Assembly: GCF_001876935.1 (NCBI RefSeq)
Contig: NC_033801.1
Location: forward strand, 63,184,790-63,248,789
Length of the DNA: 64,000 bases
From: Asparagus officinalis
Taxonomy: Eukaryota; Streptophyta; Magnoliopsida; Asparagales; Asparagaceae
Direction: 5' to 3'
Of the stretch, positions 1 through 13,322 are shown in pieces (position 1 is the stretch's first letter; the number at the start of each line of letters is the position of its first letter). Below the pieces are notes generated by a model. That model did not search any database. It was given only the letters and a program-made list of their open reading frames with translations, and was not told the DNA's origin. Both the position numbers and the translations under genes were made by a program.

Positions 1-790
1 GCCCTCAGCCCTCGCCATAGCCCTCAGCAGATCCGATGACGTCAGATAGCCCCTCTCTTCCTCGCTGATGTCGCCGCCATCGAGCTCCGACCAACCAGCC
101 ACCACATTAGCCCCGAGCTCCAACAGTCGCCTCCAGCAGCCCCTTCTTTTGTGCCGACCACATTAGCAGCTGTTTCAGACCTATTGCTGCCGCCATCCAG
201 CACCGTCAATCAGCCCGATGATCCGCTACGCGCGTCATCGAAACAGCAAGCAGCATTGTCATCACCTCGTTCATCAGGCCCTTGGCCTAGTAGGCAAGAT
301 CTCACTTGCTCAAATCTGAATTTTGGTATTTATTATGAATTATTTGTAATTTTAGATCTGTTAATAATTATCTGTGTGGGTTTGTTGATGAAATTGTGAA
401 TGATCTGCTTATGTTAATTTGTGATTATATAAATCATAAGTATATGATAAATAGTATTTTTAGAATAATTCTAATAGATTAAAGAATTTATTTTAACAAC
501 AGAGTTATTTTATAATAATTATAATATTTTTAGAATTTATTTTGATAAATATTTTAAAAAAGAATTTATTTTGAGAAAATAGACTATTTTAAGTTAATGA
601 GAATTTATCTTGTAAAAAAGATTATTTTTTATTTTATTATTTTAAAATATTAATTTTAGAATAAGTATGGTGAGAGATAATTTTTAAAGGAATTTATTAT
701 GCAAAAGAATTATTTATTTTGAATTATTTTAGTTTATGAACTTGTTATGAGTGGATGTTGACTGTGATATTTTATGTGCAAAGCAGCCGC
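1..790. other. Unexplained left flank, GC-rich then AT-rich
   Basis: The first ~300 bases are rich in CCG, GCC and CAGC triplets and hold an 82-codon open frame (151-399) biased to Pro, Ser and Ala. From ~310 the sequence turns abruptly AT-rich with degenerate TTTATTTT motifs. No retrotransposon domain or RNA gene is visible. It could be the outer part of the LTR that continues at 791, or a host 5' exon or leader. Neither can be shown here. Confidence 0.3.
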
Positions 791-2334
791 CGATTTCATG
801 ATTTTTATTTTAATCACGTGACATACCATGTTTTATTGCATAGAATTAGCTGTATTTATTGTTCTTTGTTTTGTTTGAGAACCACTAGTAGTTCATGACA
901 TAGTGGCTTTGTGCGTCATGAACAAGACTTAGTGACATGTGTGTATGCGTTGACTAAATTTTGGAGGTGGACCAGAGATCTAGTTCAGATTATGATTGTA
1001 AACTTAGAAAAGTAAGAAGAGTTGGGATGAGGAAGTCTTAGTTCAAGTGATTGAATATGGCTGTTGATGTATCTTCCAGGCTCGTACCAGTGAATTCGTG
1101 TAGTCACTGGGGTTGGATTGTTGGGCTAAAGTGAATTCGTGTAGTTACTTAGGTCAGTGAATTTGTGTAGTCACCCGAGTCTTGCTTGAGTTCGGACCAG
1201 GCCAGAATCGGATTGCGTGTAGTCCTCTAACCGATTCATGTAGAGGCATTGGATGCACATAGGAGATTTGTGAACAGTCAGTTATCTGATAATATGAGCA
1301 TTGACTCTGTGTGAGATGTGGACTAGTGACCTGTTATAGAATGGCTAGTTACATGACCTTGTTACTTAGACGATTGTGGATTCTTGTGAGATACGGACCA
1401 GTTATATTTCTTTTCATACATAGATCGGATTAATATTTAATTATCTATAATTTGAGACATATGGTATATATATGAGGGTTTTCTTGTTTGGATTATTTCA
1501 CTTGACGTACTACGTCTTGTGTTGTAGATTTTAAGTATTAATTCTATCTATCTGTATGACCTTGTTACTTGGATGATTGTTCTGATTGTTAGCTACATGA
1601 CCTCGTTACCCGATTGTTTTTTTAGATTCTTTTGATTATTATATACTATTGGTGGATTTTATCAAGTTTTTAGTATTCCAGCTGCATGCTCCTGTCGTTA
1701 CTACTATCATCACATGTTCCTATTTCTCTTATCGCATTGATCACGCTTCTATTATCATTACTGTTGTTGCATCTATTATTGCCTTGGTCATTCGACCATT
1801 CCTATTTTTCCCTTGTGGGATCTTACCATGTGTCATGCACGCTGACGTACACCTATTTTCTCTGGTGTACATCAGACTTAGAGGAAGGACAGGTCCAGCT
1901 TGGAAATATACCAGAGCCAGGATATTCTCAGCAGGAGTGCCTTGCAGATAGAGTTGAAGAATAGGCCGAAGTTTAGTTATCTCTTCTTAGTTGATGGTCT
2001 TAGTTTACTTTTGTGGTATTTTCTTTCTATTCTTGTTGAACGATGTATTTTCATATTTCTTTAGTACTTATTTGGACTGCTTTGTATAAGGGCATGTTGA
2101 CCCGAATAAAATGTCTTGGATGATATTCACTTGTGATATGAATATTCTGTTCTTGGTTGTTTATTATATTCTCGCTATCTCTGATCGGGGACCTGTGCCT
2201 TTACATTTATTTCTTGACTCTTAGTGTATTAGGTTGAGGAGAAATATTTATTTTTATTTATTTTTGTTAATCTAATACGTCGCGAGCTTGTTCACATTCT
2301 GATTTCTTGGTATTTTAGGAAGTGGGACGTGATA
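791..2334 (+). repeat. LARD 5' LTR (left part missing or divergent)
   Basis: This aligns with 5811-7353 across its length. It contains the GTGAATTCGTGTAGTCAC-type short tandem motifs (~1090-1260), the conserved ATATGAGGGTTTTCTTGTTT core near 1473, and an end reading GGGACGTGATA. The matching right LTR ends GTGACA, so the last CA has become TA here. About 560 bases at the 5' side of the right LTR have no counterpart upstream of 791. Confidence 0.7.
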
Positions 2335-5250
2335 GGTTTTTTGGTGGCACATGCAGATCACGGTTCTGAGTTCTTACTAGTGAGAATATAATAGACAATT
2401 TAGATGCATATCATATTTCATCCGTGAGACTATTCTTGAGCCATTATCCTATTTTCTTGATAGATTTCGTTTCATCGCTATCTTATCACTCTTTGACTCT
2501 GGAGTTTTCCATGGTTCTTATCGCATCGCTTCACGACTACTCTCTCTTACTATAAATCATATTTCCTCATACCGGTCATTATTATATGTGTTATTATTTA
2601 TATGACTATGTTTTATTTGGTTTGGCTTATATATATGGGTTGATTGTATTAATTTCTATATTATTTATTATATTATTTTATGTATCACACTCAGTGTTAT
2701 ATTGTATGTTTTTTATTAAAAACATATATCATTACTTATATATTTTTAATTCTTCAAATCATATCATTAATTGTTTCACATTGCTCTTGATTTCATATAT
2801 ACATCACATAACATATCTGATATTCAGATTATTTTCTTGTGTTTAATTGTATTTGTTGCATAGTTATATTGTGTATGTGCATGTTTTTTTGTCATACCAT
2901 CTATCATTTACTTATGTTCTAGATTATTGTATAATGTTCATATTTCGTGATATACTTTAATAGATTCATGGTTTTAATATTCTACATATGCAGTATATTC
3001 TTGTCCTTTACATTTTCAGTATATAGTTTTGTATCAGTTAGTTTTGTCTTCTTAGATTGTTTTAGTATGTTCACTTTGGTTTCGTTAGTTCTAAGAGCCA
3101 TGTATTTCTATTTTGATATTTAAGCAATTATTCATATTGTTAGGTTTAGAGTTTGAGTTACTAATTATATATGTTTTGCTATATTGTCTTATATCATTAA
3201 TTATTATCCTTTTATAATCAATATAAAGATGATTCTAAATAGCGTTTGTGAGTATGTATAGTAATTACTCATTGGTTGTTTATAGTACGTATGCGTATTT
3301 GTTATTATTGCTTTATCTTCGATATGTAATATTTTCTCATATCAGCAATATTCTTTGTATACACATATTATTTTCAGTGTTATTTTATAGTTTTTTTTAG
3401 ATTTTTATGTTCTTATGTGTCATTGTTGTTGTTATTCTCTATTTATTATTTACGTTTACTTGTGTTGTATGTTACTTTTTCATTCTTTATACTTACTATT
3501 CTCTTTTCATTATAGTATATTTCCGTAGATTATTGTATTTACGACGTATATTTTTATATAGTCATATATCAACCTTGTCTGATAATGTTCTATTTCATGT
3601 ATTACCAGTGTTTACATTAGCATGTTCATCAATTATTCATGGTATGTTTATCTAAAATATATCAGAGTTTTTATTATACAAAATTATGCTCTTCTTATAT
3701 TTTCATTTGCTTATATACCTATTTTACCTTTCATTGTTTATGTTTTTATATATTATGCGTCTTTATCTAGTAGTATGTTTGTGAGTGTCAGTATTGTTAG
3801 TAAGCATTTATATTTTAGTGTATTCTGTAATTTTTGTATGTGTTAATTTATTTTGAGTTTTATACTGTCAATTTGTTCGTTACTTATTTGAATGCATTGA
3901 GTCTTTCAATTATGTTTTTCTTTGTCAAATTTGTATTTTTTTATTATTTTAACTTGTATTGTTTTACATCATGTTACTCTTCTGTCTCGTTTCTCTTATT
4001 TTTGTATTTTTTGTAGATCATATTATATCAATATCGTTTTATTCTTATGATTTTTTTGAATAGATGTTGTTATTTTTTGGTATGAGTGTGTGATGTTATA
4101 GCTTTATAGTTTGTGTATGAGGTTATTAAATGTTGTTACAATGTGTGTGTTTGTTTAGCTTGGATTTTTTATTTTTATATATTGTATTTTGGTTACGTAT
4201 TTAGTCGTAATATTTTTGTAGTTAGTGTGCTTTATATTTTATGCAGTGTATTCTTGCTCATGTTTTTGTTCACGTTTTAATTTGTGTATTGCTATACTTA
4301 TTGTGATTTAGTATTTATTATGTTTTTGTAATAATTTTTATTTGTGGTCACGTTATAGTGTGGTTGTTTTTATTTTGTGTTGTATTTGTTTTATCAATTC
4401 TACGTAGTGTACATGTATTTATACATGTTTACTGTGTGTATTGCCACATAATTTTGGTCACATTTTACCTCTCATGTTCGCGTTTTGTTATCATTACTAT
4501 TTAGTTATTTATTAAGTTATATGTTTTCTTATATGTGTTTTTATGTTGTCTTTAATTTGATTAATTTATTAGTTTATTATGTTATTTGGGTTATATTGTT
4601 TATTAGTTAACATAGTTATTTCTCTTACATTTCATTAGTGGTTTCATAGTTTAGTTTAGGATGTGAAATGAGTGTTATAAGTTTATACAACTTAGTTGTA
4701 GGTTTTGCATATTGTAGATATTTTGTTGTGTTTATTAGTTGTTGTTTTTTCTCTCTCTCTTTTGTTAGGTTGTGTATGTTTTACTTTAATAATGTATTTT
4801 ATTGTCTATTCATTAATTATTTTAATTGCTGTATTTATCAATTTCCATATACATAAGTCTTTGTATTACTGTTTTAGTTAACTGTTATGTCTATATTTGA
4901 TTATTATTTTGAAAATTATTACATGGCAGTTCACATGTTGTATTATGTTTATTCTTTATGTATATTGGGTTTATAGTTTTTGTATCATATTTGGTTATTC
5001 TAATGGGTATAATGATATAATGGTTAATGGTATATTTTGATATTGTGTTCGTTGTGTAAATATTATGAATACATGATTACATGATTGTTGCAATATTTTT
5101 ATGTCTTTTATCTACGTTCATTATTGATATGCTTTTTACTTCCTATTATCAGCTATTATTTGTATTATTTTTGCTTTACAGATTACTATATGATATCGTA
5201 CATATATTATTTTAATTCTGAGGATAGAATTTGTTTTAAGGGGAGTAAGA
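2335..5250 (+). other. T-rich non-coding LARD interior with terminal polypurine tract
   Basis: No coding domain is present. The + strand is dominated by T: in 3841-3900 I count T 32, A 14, G 9 and C 5. Many short + strand open frames exist only because T-rich codons avoid stops; their products are runs of Phe, Ile, Leu, Tyr, Val and Cys. Just after the LTR a primer site is not convincing (TTGGTGGCACATG at 2342, where TTGGTATCAGAGC would be expected). The final 13 bases (AAGGGGAGTAAGA, 5238-5250) look like the polypurine tract for plus-strand priming. Confidence 0.65.
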
Positions 5251-7353
5251 TGTAATGACCATAAATTTTTGATACTAGTTAAAATAAATTTTTGGTATTT
5301 TAAAATATTTAATTATTATTTTTAAAAGAGTATTTGTATTTCTCAATTTTCTAGAATTTTCTACGATTTAAAAGTCCAAATTTGATATTTATTTAAATGA
5401 TTTTGATATTTATAAATTAACTTAATACAGTAAAAATTTCTAGAATTAATCCGTTATGTTATCGATACTATCACGTATTATTTTGAATAATATGTTGTAT
5501 TATTTTTACTATTATGTATTATTTCATATAATATATTATATTATTATTATATATTATTTTGTACAATTTATTGTATTATTACTATTATTGCATATTATCT
5601 GTTGTATTAGTATAACTGGTAAGTTTTATTGTATAGATAATTTTCCCATAATTATTTGATTTTAAATATAAGTAATTATATTTTTTTATTAGTTATTCTC
5701 GTTTAATTATACAATTTATTGTATTATTACTACTATTGCGTATTAACTGTTGTATTAGTACAACTTGTATGTTTTATTTTGTAGAAAATTTTCACCAAAA
5801 CCACCGCCCCCGATTTCATGATTCTTATTTTAATTACATGACTTACCATGTTTTATTGCATAGAATTAGCTGTATTTATTGTTCTTTGTTATGTTTGAGA
5901 ACCACTAGTAGTTCATGACTTAGTGGCTTTGTGTGTCATGAACAAGACTTAGTGACATGTGTGTGTGCGTTGACTGAATTTAGGGGGTGGACTAGAGATG
6001 TAGTTCAGGTTATGATTATTGACTTAGAAAAGCAAGAAGAGTTGGGATGGCGAAGTCTTGGTTTATGTGATCAGATATGGCTGGGGGTGTATCTTCAGGC
6101 TCGCACCACTGAATTCGTATAGTCACTGGGGTTGGTTTGTTAGGCTAAAGTAAAATTTGTGTAGTCACTTAGATCAGTGAATTTGTGTAGTCACCCAAGT
6201 CCTGCTTGAGTTTAGACCAGGTCGGAATCGGATTACGTGTAGTCCTCTGACCGATTCGTGTAGCAGCATTGGATGCACGTAGGAGATTTGTGAACAGTCA
6301 GTTATCTGATGATATGAGCATTGACTCTGTGTGAGATGTGGCCAGTGACCTGTTATAGAATGGCTAGTTACATGACCTTGTTACTTAGACGATTGTGGAT
6401 TATTGTGAGGTACGAACCAGTTATATTTCTTTTCATACATAGATTGGGATTAATATTTAATTTTCTACAATTTAAGATATATGGTATATATATGAGGGTT
6501 TTCTTGTTTGGATTATTTCGCTCGACGTAGTACGTCTTGTGTTGTAGAAATTTAAATATTAATTTTATCTATCTATATGACCTTGTTACTTGGATGATTA
6601 TTCTGATTGTTAGCTGCATGACCTCGTTACCCGATTGATTTTTGGTTTCTTTTGATTATTATATACTATTAGTGGATTTCATTTAGTTTTTAGTATTCCA
6701 GTTGCATGCTCCTATCGTTACTATTATCATCACATGTTCCTATTTTTGTTATCGCATTGGTCACGCTTCTATTATCATTACTGTTGTTGCATCTATTATT
6801 GCCTTGGTCATTCGACCATTCCTATTTTTCCCTTGTGGGATCTTACCGTGTGCCATGCACGTTGACGTATACCTATTTTCTATGGTGTACATCAGACTTA
6901 GAGGAAGGACATGTCCAGCTTGGAAATGTGTCAGAGCTAGGATATTCTCAGCAGGAGTGCCTTGCAGATAGAGTTGAAGAACATGCCGAAGTTTAGTTAT
7001 TTCTTCTTAGTTGATGGTCTTAGTTTACTTTTCCAGTACTTCCTTTTTATTATTGTTGAACGATGTATTTTCAAATTTCTTTAGTATTTATTTGGACTGT
7101 TTGTATAAGGGCATGTTGACCCGAATATTATGTCTTGGATGATATTCACTTGTGATATGAATATTCTGTTCTGGGTTGTTTAGAATATTCTTTCTATTTG
7201 TGATCGGGGACCTGTGTCTTTGCATTTATTTCTTGACAATTAGCGTATTAGGTTGATGAGAGATATTTATTTTTATTTATTCTCCTTAATCTAATACGTC
7301 ACAGGCTTGTTTACATTCTGATTTCGCGGTATGTTGAGAAGCAGGGCGTGACA
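5251..7353 (+). repeat. LARD 3' LTR (2.1 kb)
   Basis: It runs from TGTAATGACC after the polypurine tract to GGCGTGACA. The first ~560 bases are AT-rich with TATTATTA-like runs and do not match the other copy. From 5811 it parallels 791-2334. Short tandem motifs built on TTCGTGTAGTCAC lie at ~6110-6260. The next bases (7354 on) are antisense Gypsy RT, so this is the insertion or deletion boundary. Confidence 0.75.
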
Positions 7354-9661
7354 CATATCGAGTTAGAAAGGTGGTTTTGGGAATATCCATCTCCCAAACC
7401 CGTAACAGATGATAGCCAGAACAAAGATCAATCTTCGAAAAATATTGTGCTCCCTACAACTAGTCGAATAAGTCATCAATCCTCGGTAGTAGATACATAT
7501 TCCGGATGGTGACCTTATACAATTCACGATAATCTATACATAAGCGCATACTATCGTCCTTCTTCTTCACGAAGAGGACCAGTGCTCCCCACGGAGAATG
7601 ACTCCGGTGAATAAAACCCTAAGATAATGGCTCATCCAATTGAGTCTGTAGCTCTCTCATCTAAGTAGGTGTCATACAATAGGGTACTCGAGATATTAGT
7701 GTTGTGTCCGGCTACAACTCAATGCAGAACTCAACCTCTCTCACGGAAGGTAACCCAGGTATGTTCTGAAAGACATCCTGATACTCTGAGACAACTCTAG
7801 TCTCGCACAAATCAGCACTCTGATCCCGCAACATCACCTCCTCTATGTACGCCAGGAATTACTCCGCAAACTGGTTACCTTGTGAGGTTGCTACAATCAA
7901 CTCGGTCCCATCAGATGCTCACAAACTGACTGTTTTAGCAAAACAGTCGATACTAACTTGGTAGGATGATAACCAATCCATACCAAAAATAACATCAAAC
8001 TCGGACACATGCAAAATGATCAAATCAATGATAAACTTAGACTCATCTAAACTGATGACACATCTCCTACATATACTCTCTAATAGGGACACCTCGCCTA
8101 AAAGAGTAGAGACTGATAATAGTACATCTAGGGGATGTACAACTAGCTGAAGTCTATCCATGAAGGTATGAGAAGTAAAAGAATATGAAGCTCTTGAATC
8201 GAACAAAATCCGAGCTGGGAAGTAGTTCACAAGGAACGTATCTTCCACTATGGCTCCATTCGCACCATGATCTTGTGGTACGACTGCATAAACACTACCG
8301 GTGGCTAAAAGATGTTGTACTGAAGATGGTGGAACATATGGAACTATCTATCCCTGAGATATCTCCTAGATAGCATGAACCTATCCTGCTAGCCCCTCAA
8401 TCCTCGGAACGGTTGGCGGCACCTCAATCCTCTGTTGCTGGCCATACCCATTGCCCTGTAGCTACTGACCCTGTCCACAACTCTGCTGCTGTTGGCCATG
8501 TCTACAACCCTACTGTTAGCCCTAGCCCCTATCCTGCTGGCCTCCTGCTGGCACACTGTGACAATTCTTTGCCATATGTCTGATCTTGTTGCAGTTATTA
8601 TAAGCACCTTGAATCTTACGTTGCTGCGATGCTCTTGAATCCTACTGTGGCCCCTTCTTATATGGTCCTTGCTGCTGGTATTGTGAATCCTTACCCCACT
8701 GCTAGGGTCCTCCAAGTCCTACAAAACATCTCTTGCCCTTGCCTTTGTCACCATGTTGTCCTGCTTTAGAGGTTCCTTCCTTATTCTTTTTGAAAGATCG
8801 CAATCTTTGTCTTTTGCAATATAGCGGCATCAGCCACCTCTCGCACTGAACGAAATCGTCTAGAAACAAGGTAGCAGTGAAGACTTGGACGAAGCCCCAT
8901 CAAAAACATCTAAGCTTGACACTCTCCTCTCTGCCACATGCACGTGAATCAAAGCAAGCTCATGAATCTGCCCTCATAGTCAGATACGGACATGTCCCCC
9001 TGCTCTAATCTTGATAGCTCTAACTCTTTCTCGCGGAAGAGTTGTACTACTCATCGAATGAGTAAATGAAGTCCTCCTAAGTAAGCATCATCCGCTGCTC
9101 AGGGGTGAATTGAAGCATATACCATCCATCGGCATCACCCTTAAGACTGAAAGCTACCAACCGTTACTTCTGGATGGAGTCCACATCAAGTAGGTCAAGA
9201 ATATTTCCTACATCTTCTTTCCACTTGTGGGCTACAAGTGAGTCTGATGATCCCTGGAATTCTGGTGCCCTCATCTTCTGGTATCTCTTAACTAGAAGGA
9301 CCTAAGTCTCCTGATCCTTGGCTCTATCAGCAACTGGTGGTGGTGTAACTCTTGGTGTAACCTCTGAGGATTCCTCTATAATAGGTATAGCTGGTATGAC
9401 TGGTGGTGGAACTACACGTGGTGGTGCAACTAATGGAATCTTGTTCGCTAATTACTCCTCAAGCGCTGCTAGTCTGGCTGTAATATGTGCCATGAGGTCA
9501 ATCAAATACTACGGAGCCTGTTGCGGCTCAGGTGGGGCCTGCTGTGGCTCGGGTGTAGCCTGTTATGGCTCGGGTGGAGCCTGTTGTGGCTCAGGCTCTG
9601 GCTCAGCATGCCTAACCTTCTAAGTACGTGATCCTCTCCATCCACGTCCACGTCCGACCAT
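7354..9661 (-). pseudogene. Antisense Gypsy (Del/Tekay-like) gag-protease-RT relic
   Basis: Read on the minus strand from ATG at 9661, it starts with an Arg/Gly-rich gag leader and Pro/Gln-rich repeats. A capsid region follows (~9300-8850), then a degenerate zinc-knuckle region (~8700-8400). The protease (8248-7919) has FDSRAS where the family has DSGAS, so the catalytic loop is altered, followed by FGMDWLSSY. The RT amino-terminal half comes next, with motifs VLFVKKKD and LCIDYREL and the KIDL region. Coding similarity stops at 7354, inside RT, where the LARD LTR begins. Several in-frame stops and frame changes show it is dead. The rest of pol is not found on the far side of the LARD, so part was deleted or lies outside the window. 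Confidence 0.8.
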
Positions 9662-9941
9662 CTTTAAATTTTTAGGAAGAGAGTTTATAAGACAGAGTAA
9701 ATGAGACCTCAGGTAAAAACATATATACCATATATCAATAAGAAATATGTATCACATGTCAATCATGCAAATACTTTATAATAAAAGTAAGATAGTCATA
9801 AAAAATTCTAAATTTTGGAGTTATACGTATAACGTCCTCACTCTTTCTATGAAATCCTAGCGGACACTTTACATGAATCCTAGGAAACTTTATTCTAGCT
9901 CCACGACTCGACACAAGATGATCCTAAGGATACTGGAACTA

Positions 9942-9955
9942 GAGCTCTGATACCA
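9942..9955 (-). other. Primer binding site of the antisense Gypsy
   Basis: The minus strand reads TGGTATCAGAGCTC, complementary to the 3' end of initiator Met tRNA, two bases from the LTR end at 9958. Confidence 0.75.
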
Positions 9956-9957
9956 AC

Positions 9958-12618
9958 TATGACACCCCTATTTTCACACATGGCTACAGTGCTAAGTGAA
10001 CCCAGAGATGTCAAATCTTTCATGCATCCACACTGTGCAACATGTTTTACCATCACAGTAATATCTCTCTAGGGGAATTAATAACAAGTACATGTACAAA
10101 ACATGCAAAATAAGAGAAATAGATGTAATGGACAAGACATAGGAAGAAATATCCAATATATATGATCATGTACCAATTTGAGTAAAATGAAATACAACCG
10201 ATGTCTGAAATAAAGGTGAAAAATCTCAATACATAAGAGTCAACTGAAAATAGTACTAAGGCACATGGCCTTACAAAATAAAACAAAACTCTAAATGTCT
10301 GAAAGTAAACATTAAACTACGGTAGAGCACTAACTATTACAAATAAATAACAATGACTATGCTGTAAATTCGTCAACCTGTAGCTCTCTGGAACTCTGAT
10401 CTGCTGCCTGAAAAGAAGGAGAAACAAAAAGGAAAACAATAACAGCGTCAGAGCGCTTTAGGAAGATCATCTCCATCCGCCCCCAGGAGAAGGGCTACTA
10501 AATGTGATGAAGGCTCTATCTATTATATATAGTCTACCTAAATTATTTATCTTGTATCTAAATAGGATTAATATTTAGAAATCCACAACATGAAATGTAG
10601 TACGTCAAGCAAAATAATCCAAACAAGGAAACCCTCATGTATATACCATATGTATCAAATTATGAATCGCTAAATATCAATTCTAACCTAAGAATAAAAG
10701 ATAAAGAAAAACAATACAGAAAAGTAAAGTTGTCGTATTATCATAAATGTCAACCATATAACTCACGCTACCCTTGGGTAGATGATGTGGATACAATAAC
10801 TAAATCTCCTGTAACTCCCAAACGCGAAGTAATCCGGTCATAATATAACTCAGCGATAAATCTTATTCATAAATGGCTTTCGCCAAAGACTCAGGCTATC
10901 AAATATATCACAATACAATATCTCATAAGGTTTTATGTAACTCATTTCATTATCATGCGGAACGGACTACCAAATCAAGCATCTTAAATATGTACACGGC
11001 TCATTAGTCTCATCGTATTACTGTATGGGACGGACTACCACATCAGGTATCCTAGAAGTACGGCTCTCTAGCCTCATCGCATCACTGTGCAGGACAAACT
11101 ACCAAATCAGGTATCCTAAAATCATGACTCAATGGCCTGTACTAACAGCATATCAACACACTATCCCAAGTAGTATTGAGTTGTGCTCATCAACGATATC
11201 CATACATGTATACATATTATAATTAATTGTTAACTCAAACATGATCAAATTAATACCTGTAATAATCGTCTTTGGGATATTCGTATATATGTTATGACTC
11301 AATTCGTTTACATCCAGGGTTGCACGTGTGTCGTTGTACGGTTTGAACCCTGCATTCACGATTTAGCATGCAAGAGAAAGAGAAATCATCATGAACAAAA
11401 CAAGCAAGTGTCGGTTGACTGCCCCTAGGGCATCAGTCGACTGACGACAAACGTGCACCAAGCGCACTCGTAAAAGACCATATCGGTTGATCGATTTCTC
11501 CTAGTCGGTCGACCGACCAGAGAGGATTTAGAAAAATCCTGAGTGACACCATCGGTATTTTGCATCTTTTCTTAACGATAAATTTTGGTAACATGTAACG
11601 TACAACAATATTTAAACTTTCATAATTACTTAACAGGGGTTAATTTAAACATGATTATATCCCTTGGATTAAAACTAATTAGGGTTAACATCCTAATTAA
11701 CCAAAATTCTTAAATAAAACATATTTTATCAACATGATTAAAGAACATGATTAATTCTGATTATTACACTGTTGTAGATTCGTTTAAACAAGATCACATC
11801 ATCTAGTTATCACATACTTAGGGTTTAAGCATCTTAATTAACAAAAATACTCAATTAATTGTTATACTAGGGTTTTAAACCAAACTAGAACATGATTTAC
11901 AAATTAAAAATAACCCTAACGATCATTATCATCATAACTAATAAAAACAACAATTATATCTACATATCTTTTTATTGGTTTAAGGTTTAATATCAAAAAA
12001 TAGGTTTTTATCATATCAGATTAAACTAAAGCATTGTATTAATCAAATATTTCATAAAAGCATGATCTTTAACTAAGGGAAAGGATTGGAGGAAGATGAT
12101 CTTGCCTCAAATGTCGTGTTGAACTCCTAAACACGTGCGTGCAAGATCCTTCTTCGCCAAGCTCGCAAATCCTGCCTTTCTCTCGATAACCAACTCAAGA
12201 AATCTCCAAAAAACTTACAAATTAGGGTTAGGGTATGAGAGGGAAGGTGGCTGCTGATAAAACACGTAAAAAGATGTGGAAAAGGGGTTTAAATGAGTAT
12301 ATATAATCTCGTATACAATTGGCCGAAAGCCAAACAAAAACCGACCCGAAAATAAAACGCGAGCTCTGGAAACCCATCGGTCGACCCACCACAACCGATC
12401 AGTCAACCGGTCGGGTATTATCGGTAGACTGATCGGCCTAGGTCGGTCGACCGACTATAACGCAGACTGGCAGTTTCATGTTTGTGCATGCTTTTGTGCA
12501 TGTTTACATTGTTGGCTCACAAAAATACACCGAATCGATCTCAAATCGATTTCTAACATATTCAACCATTAATAAATGATATTTATCACAATATATCAAA
12601 AATTATGGGGTTTTTACA
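9958..12618 (-). repeat. Antisense Gypsy 5' LTR (2.66 kb)
   Basis: On the minus strand it begins TGTAAAAACCCCATAATTTT (at 12618) and ends GGGGTGTCATA beside the primer site. It shows the layout of the LTR at 57794-60251: GGTCGACC palindrome clusters near the start (12370-12450) and mid-LTR (11410-11525), short tandem repeats around 10920-11130 (GGACGGACTACCACATCAGG type), the core near 10601-10647, and the GTAACTCTCCGG-type segment near 10390. Similarity to that LTR is clear but the sequence is much diverged. No real gene lies inside; the open frames are short. Confidence 0.7.
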
Positions 12619-13322
12619 TATTTAGCGATTCACAATTTAAGATACAAGGTATATACATGAGGGTTTCCTAGTTTGGATTATTACGCTCGACATACCCATT
12701 CTCTTGTTATGGATTTCTAAATATAAATTTCCTCTTAGTTCAAGATAGATGATTTATATATCTATATATACTAACTTATAATTTGTACTCCTAACCCCCT
12801 TCCATGAGGGTAGTGGAGATGATCTCGCTAGCGGTTTGACGCTCGTTATTTCCCCTCCTTTCAGGCAGCGAGCCAGACGTCCGGAGAGTTACAGGTTGAC
12901 GGAGTTTTGGCTTAGCTTCCATCATTTATTACTAGTAGTTTATTAGTGCTCTATAGTAGTTATTGCTTATTTTCAAACATTAGAGATGTATTTTATTTTG
13001 GAGGCTGAGTGCCTTAGTACTGTTTTCATTTGACTCTATGTATTGAGATATTTTCACTTATGTTTCAGACATCAGTTGTACTTTATTTTTTCTGTTGGAA
13101 CACATTTATAATTATTACTGGATTTTTTCTCTATATTATGTTCCTTGAATCATTATCTTTATTTTATTTGCTTGTACCTATACTTATTTATTGCTTGACT
13201 TTCACTAGAGAGATATTGTTATGATGATGAAACATGTTGTTACACAATGTGGGTGCATGACAGGTTTGACATCTTTGGGTTTACTTTGGACTGCAGCCTT
13301 TTGTGAAACCAGGGGCGTCATA
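12619..13322 (+). repeat. Truncated sense Gypsy 5' LTR (3' 0.7 kb)
   Basis: It matches ~59546-60251 of the other sense LTR. It includes the ATATACATGAGGGTTTCC core at ~12651, the TTTCAGGCAGCGAGCCAGACG block at 12862 and the closing GGGGCGTCATA. It starts exactly where the antisense LTR ends, giving a head-to-head LTR junction. Confidence 0.7.

Larger units (their letters stand above)
791..7353 (+). mobile_element. LARD-like non-autonomous LTR retrotransposon
   Basis: Two direct ~1.5-kb repeats (791-2334 and ~5811-7353) flank a 2.9-kb interior with no gag, protease, RT or integrase in any frame. A purine tract (5238-5250) sits directly before a TGTAATGACC start at 5251, and the right copy ends GGCGTGACA, as in Del/Tekay-type Gypsy LTRs. 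The LTRs share a ~40-bp core with the coding Gypsy elements in this window, so they belong to that broad group. Large LTRs with a non-coding body define a large retrotransposon derivative. The left end is uncertain because similarity between the two LTRs starts only at 791/5811. The right end abuts a Gypsy RT relic at 7354. Confidence 0.7.

Noticed and set aside
2586..4856. Several + strand open frames rich in Phe, Tyr, Ile, Leu, Val and Cys, looking like membrane proteins
   Set aside because: They follow from the T-rich composition. They overlap in different frames, have no motifs and lie in a retrotransposon interior.
9318..9623. 101-codon Gly/Cys-rich + strand frame
   Set aside because: It is the antisense of Pro/Gln-rich gag repeats.
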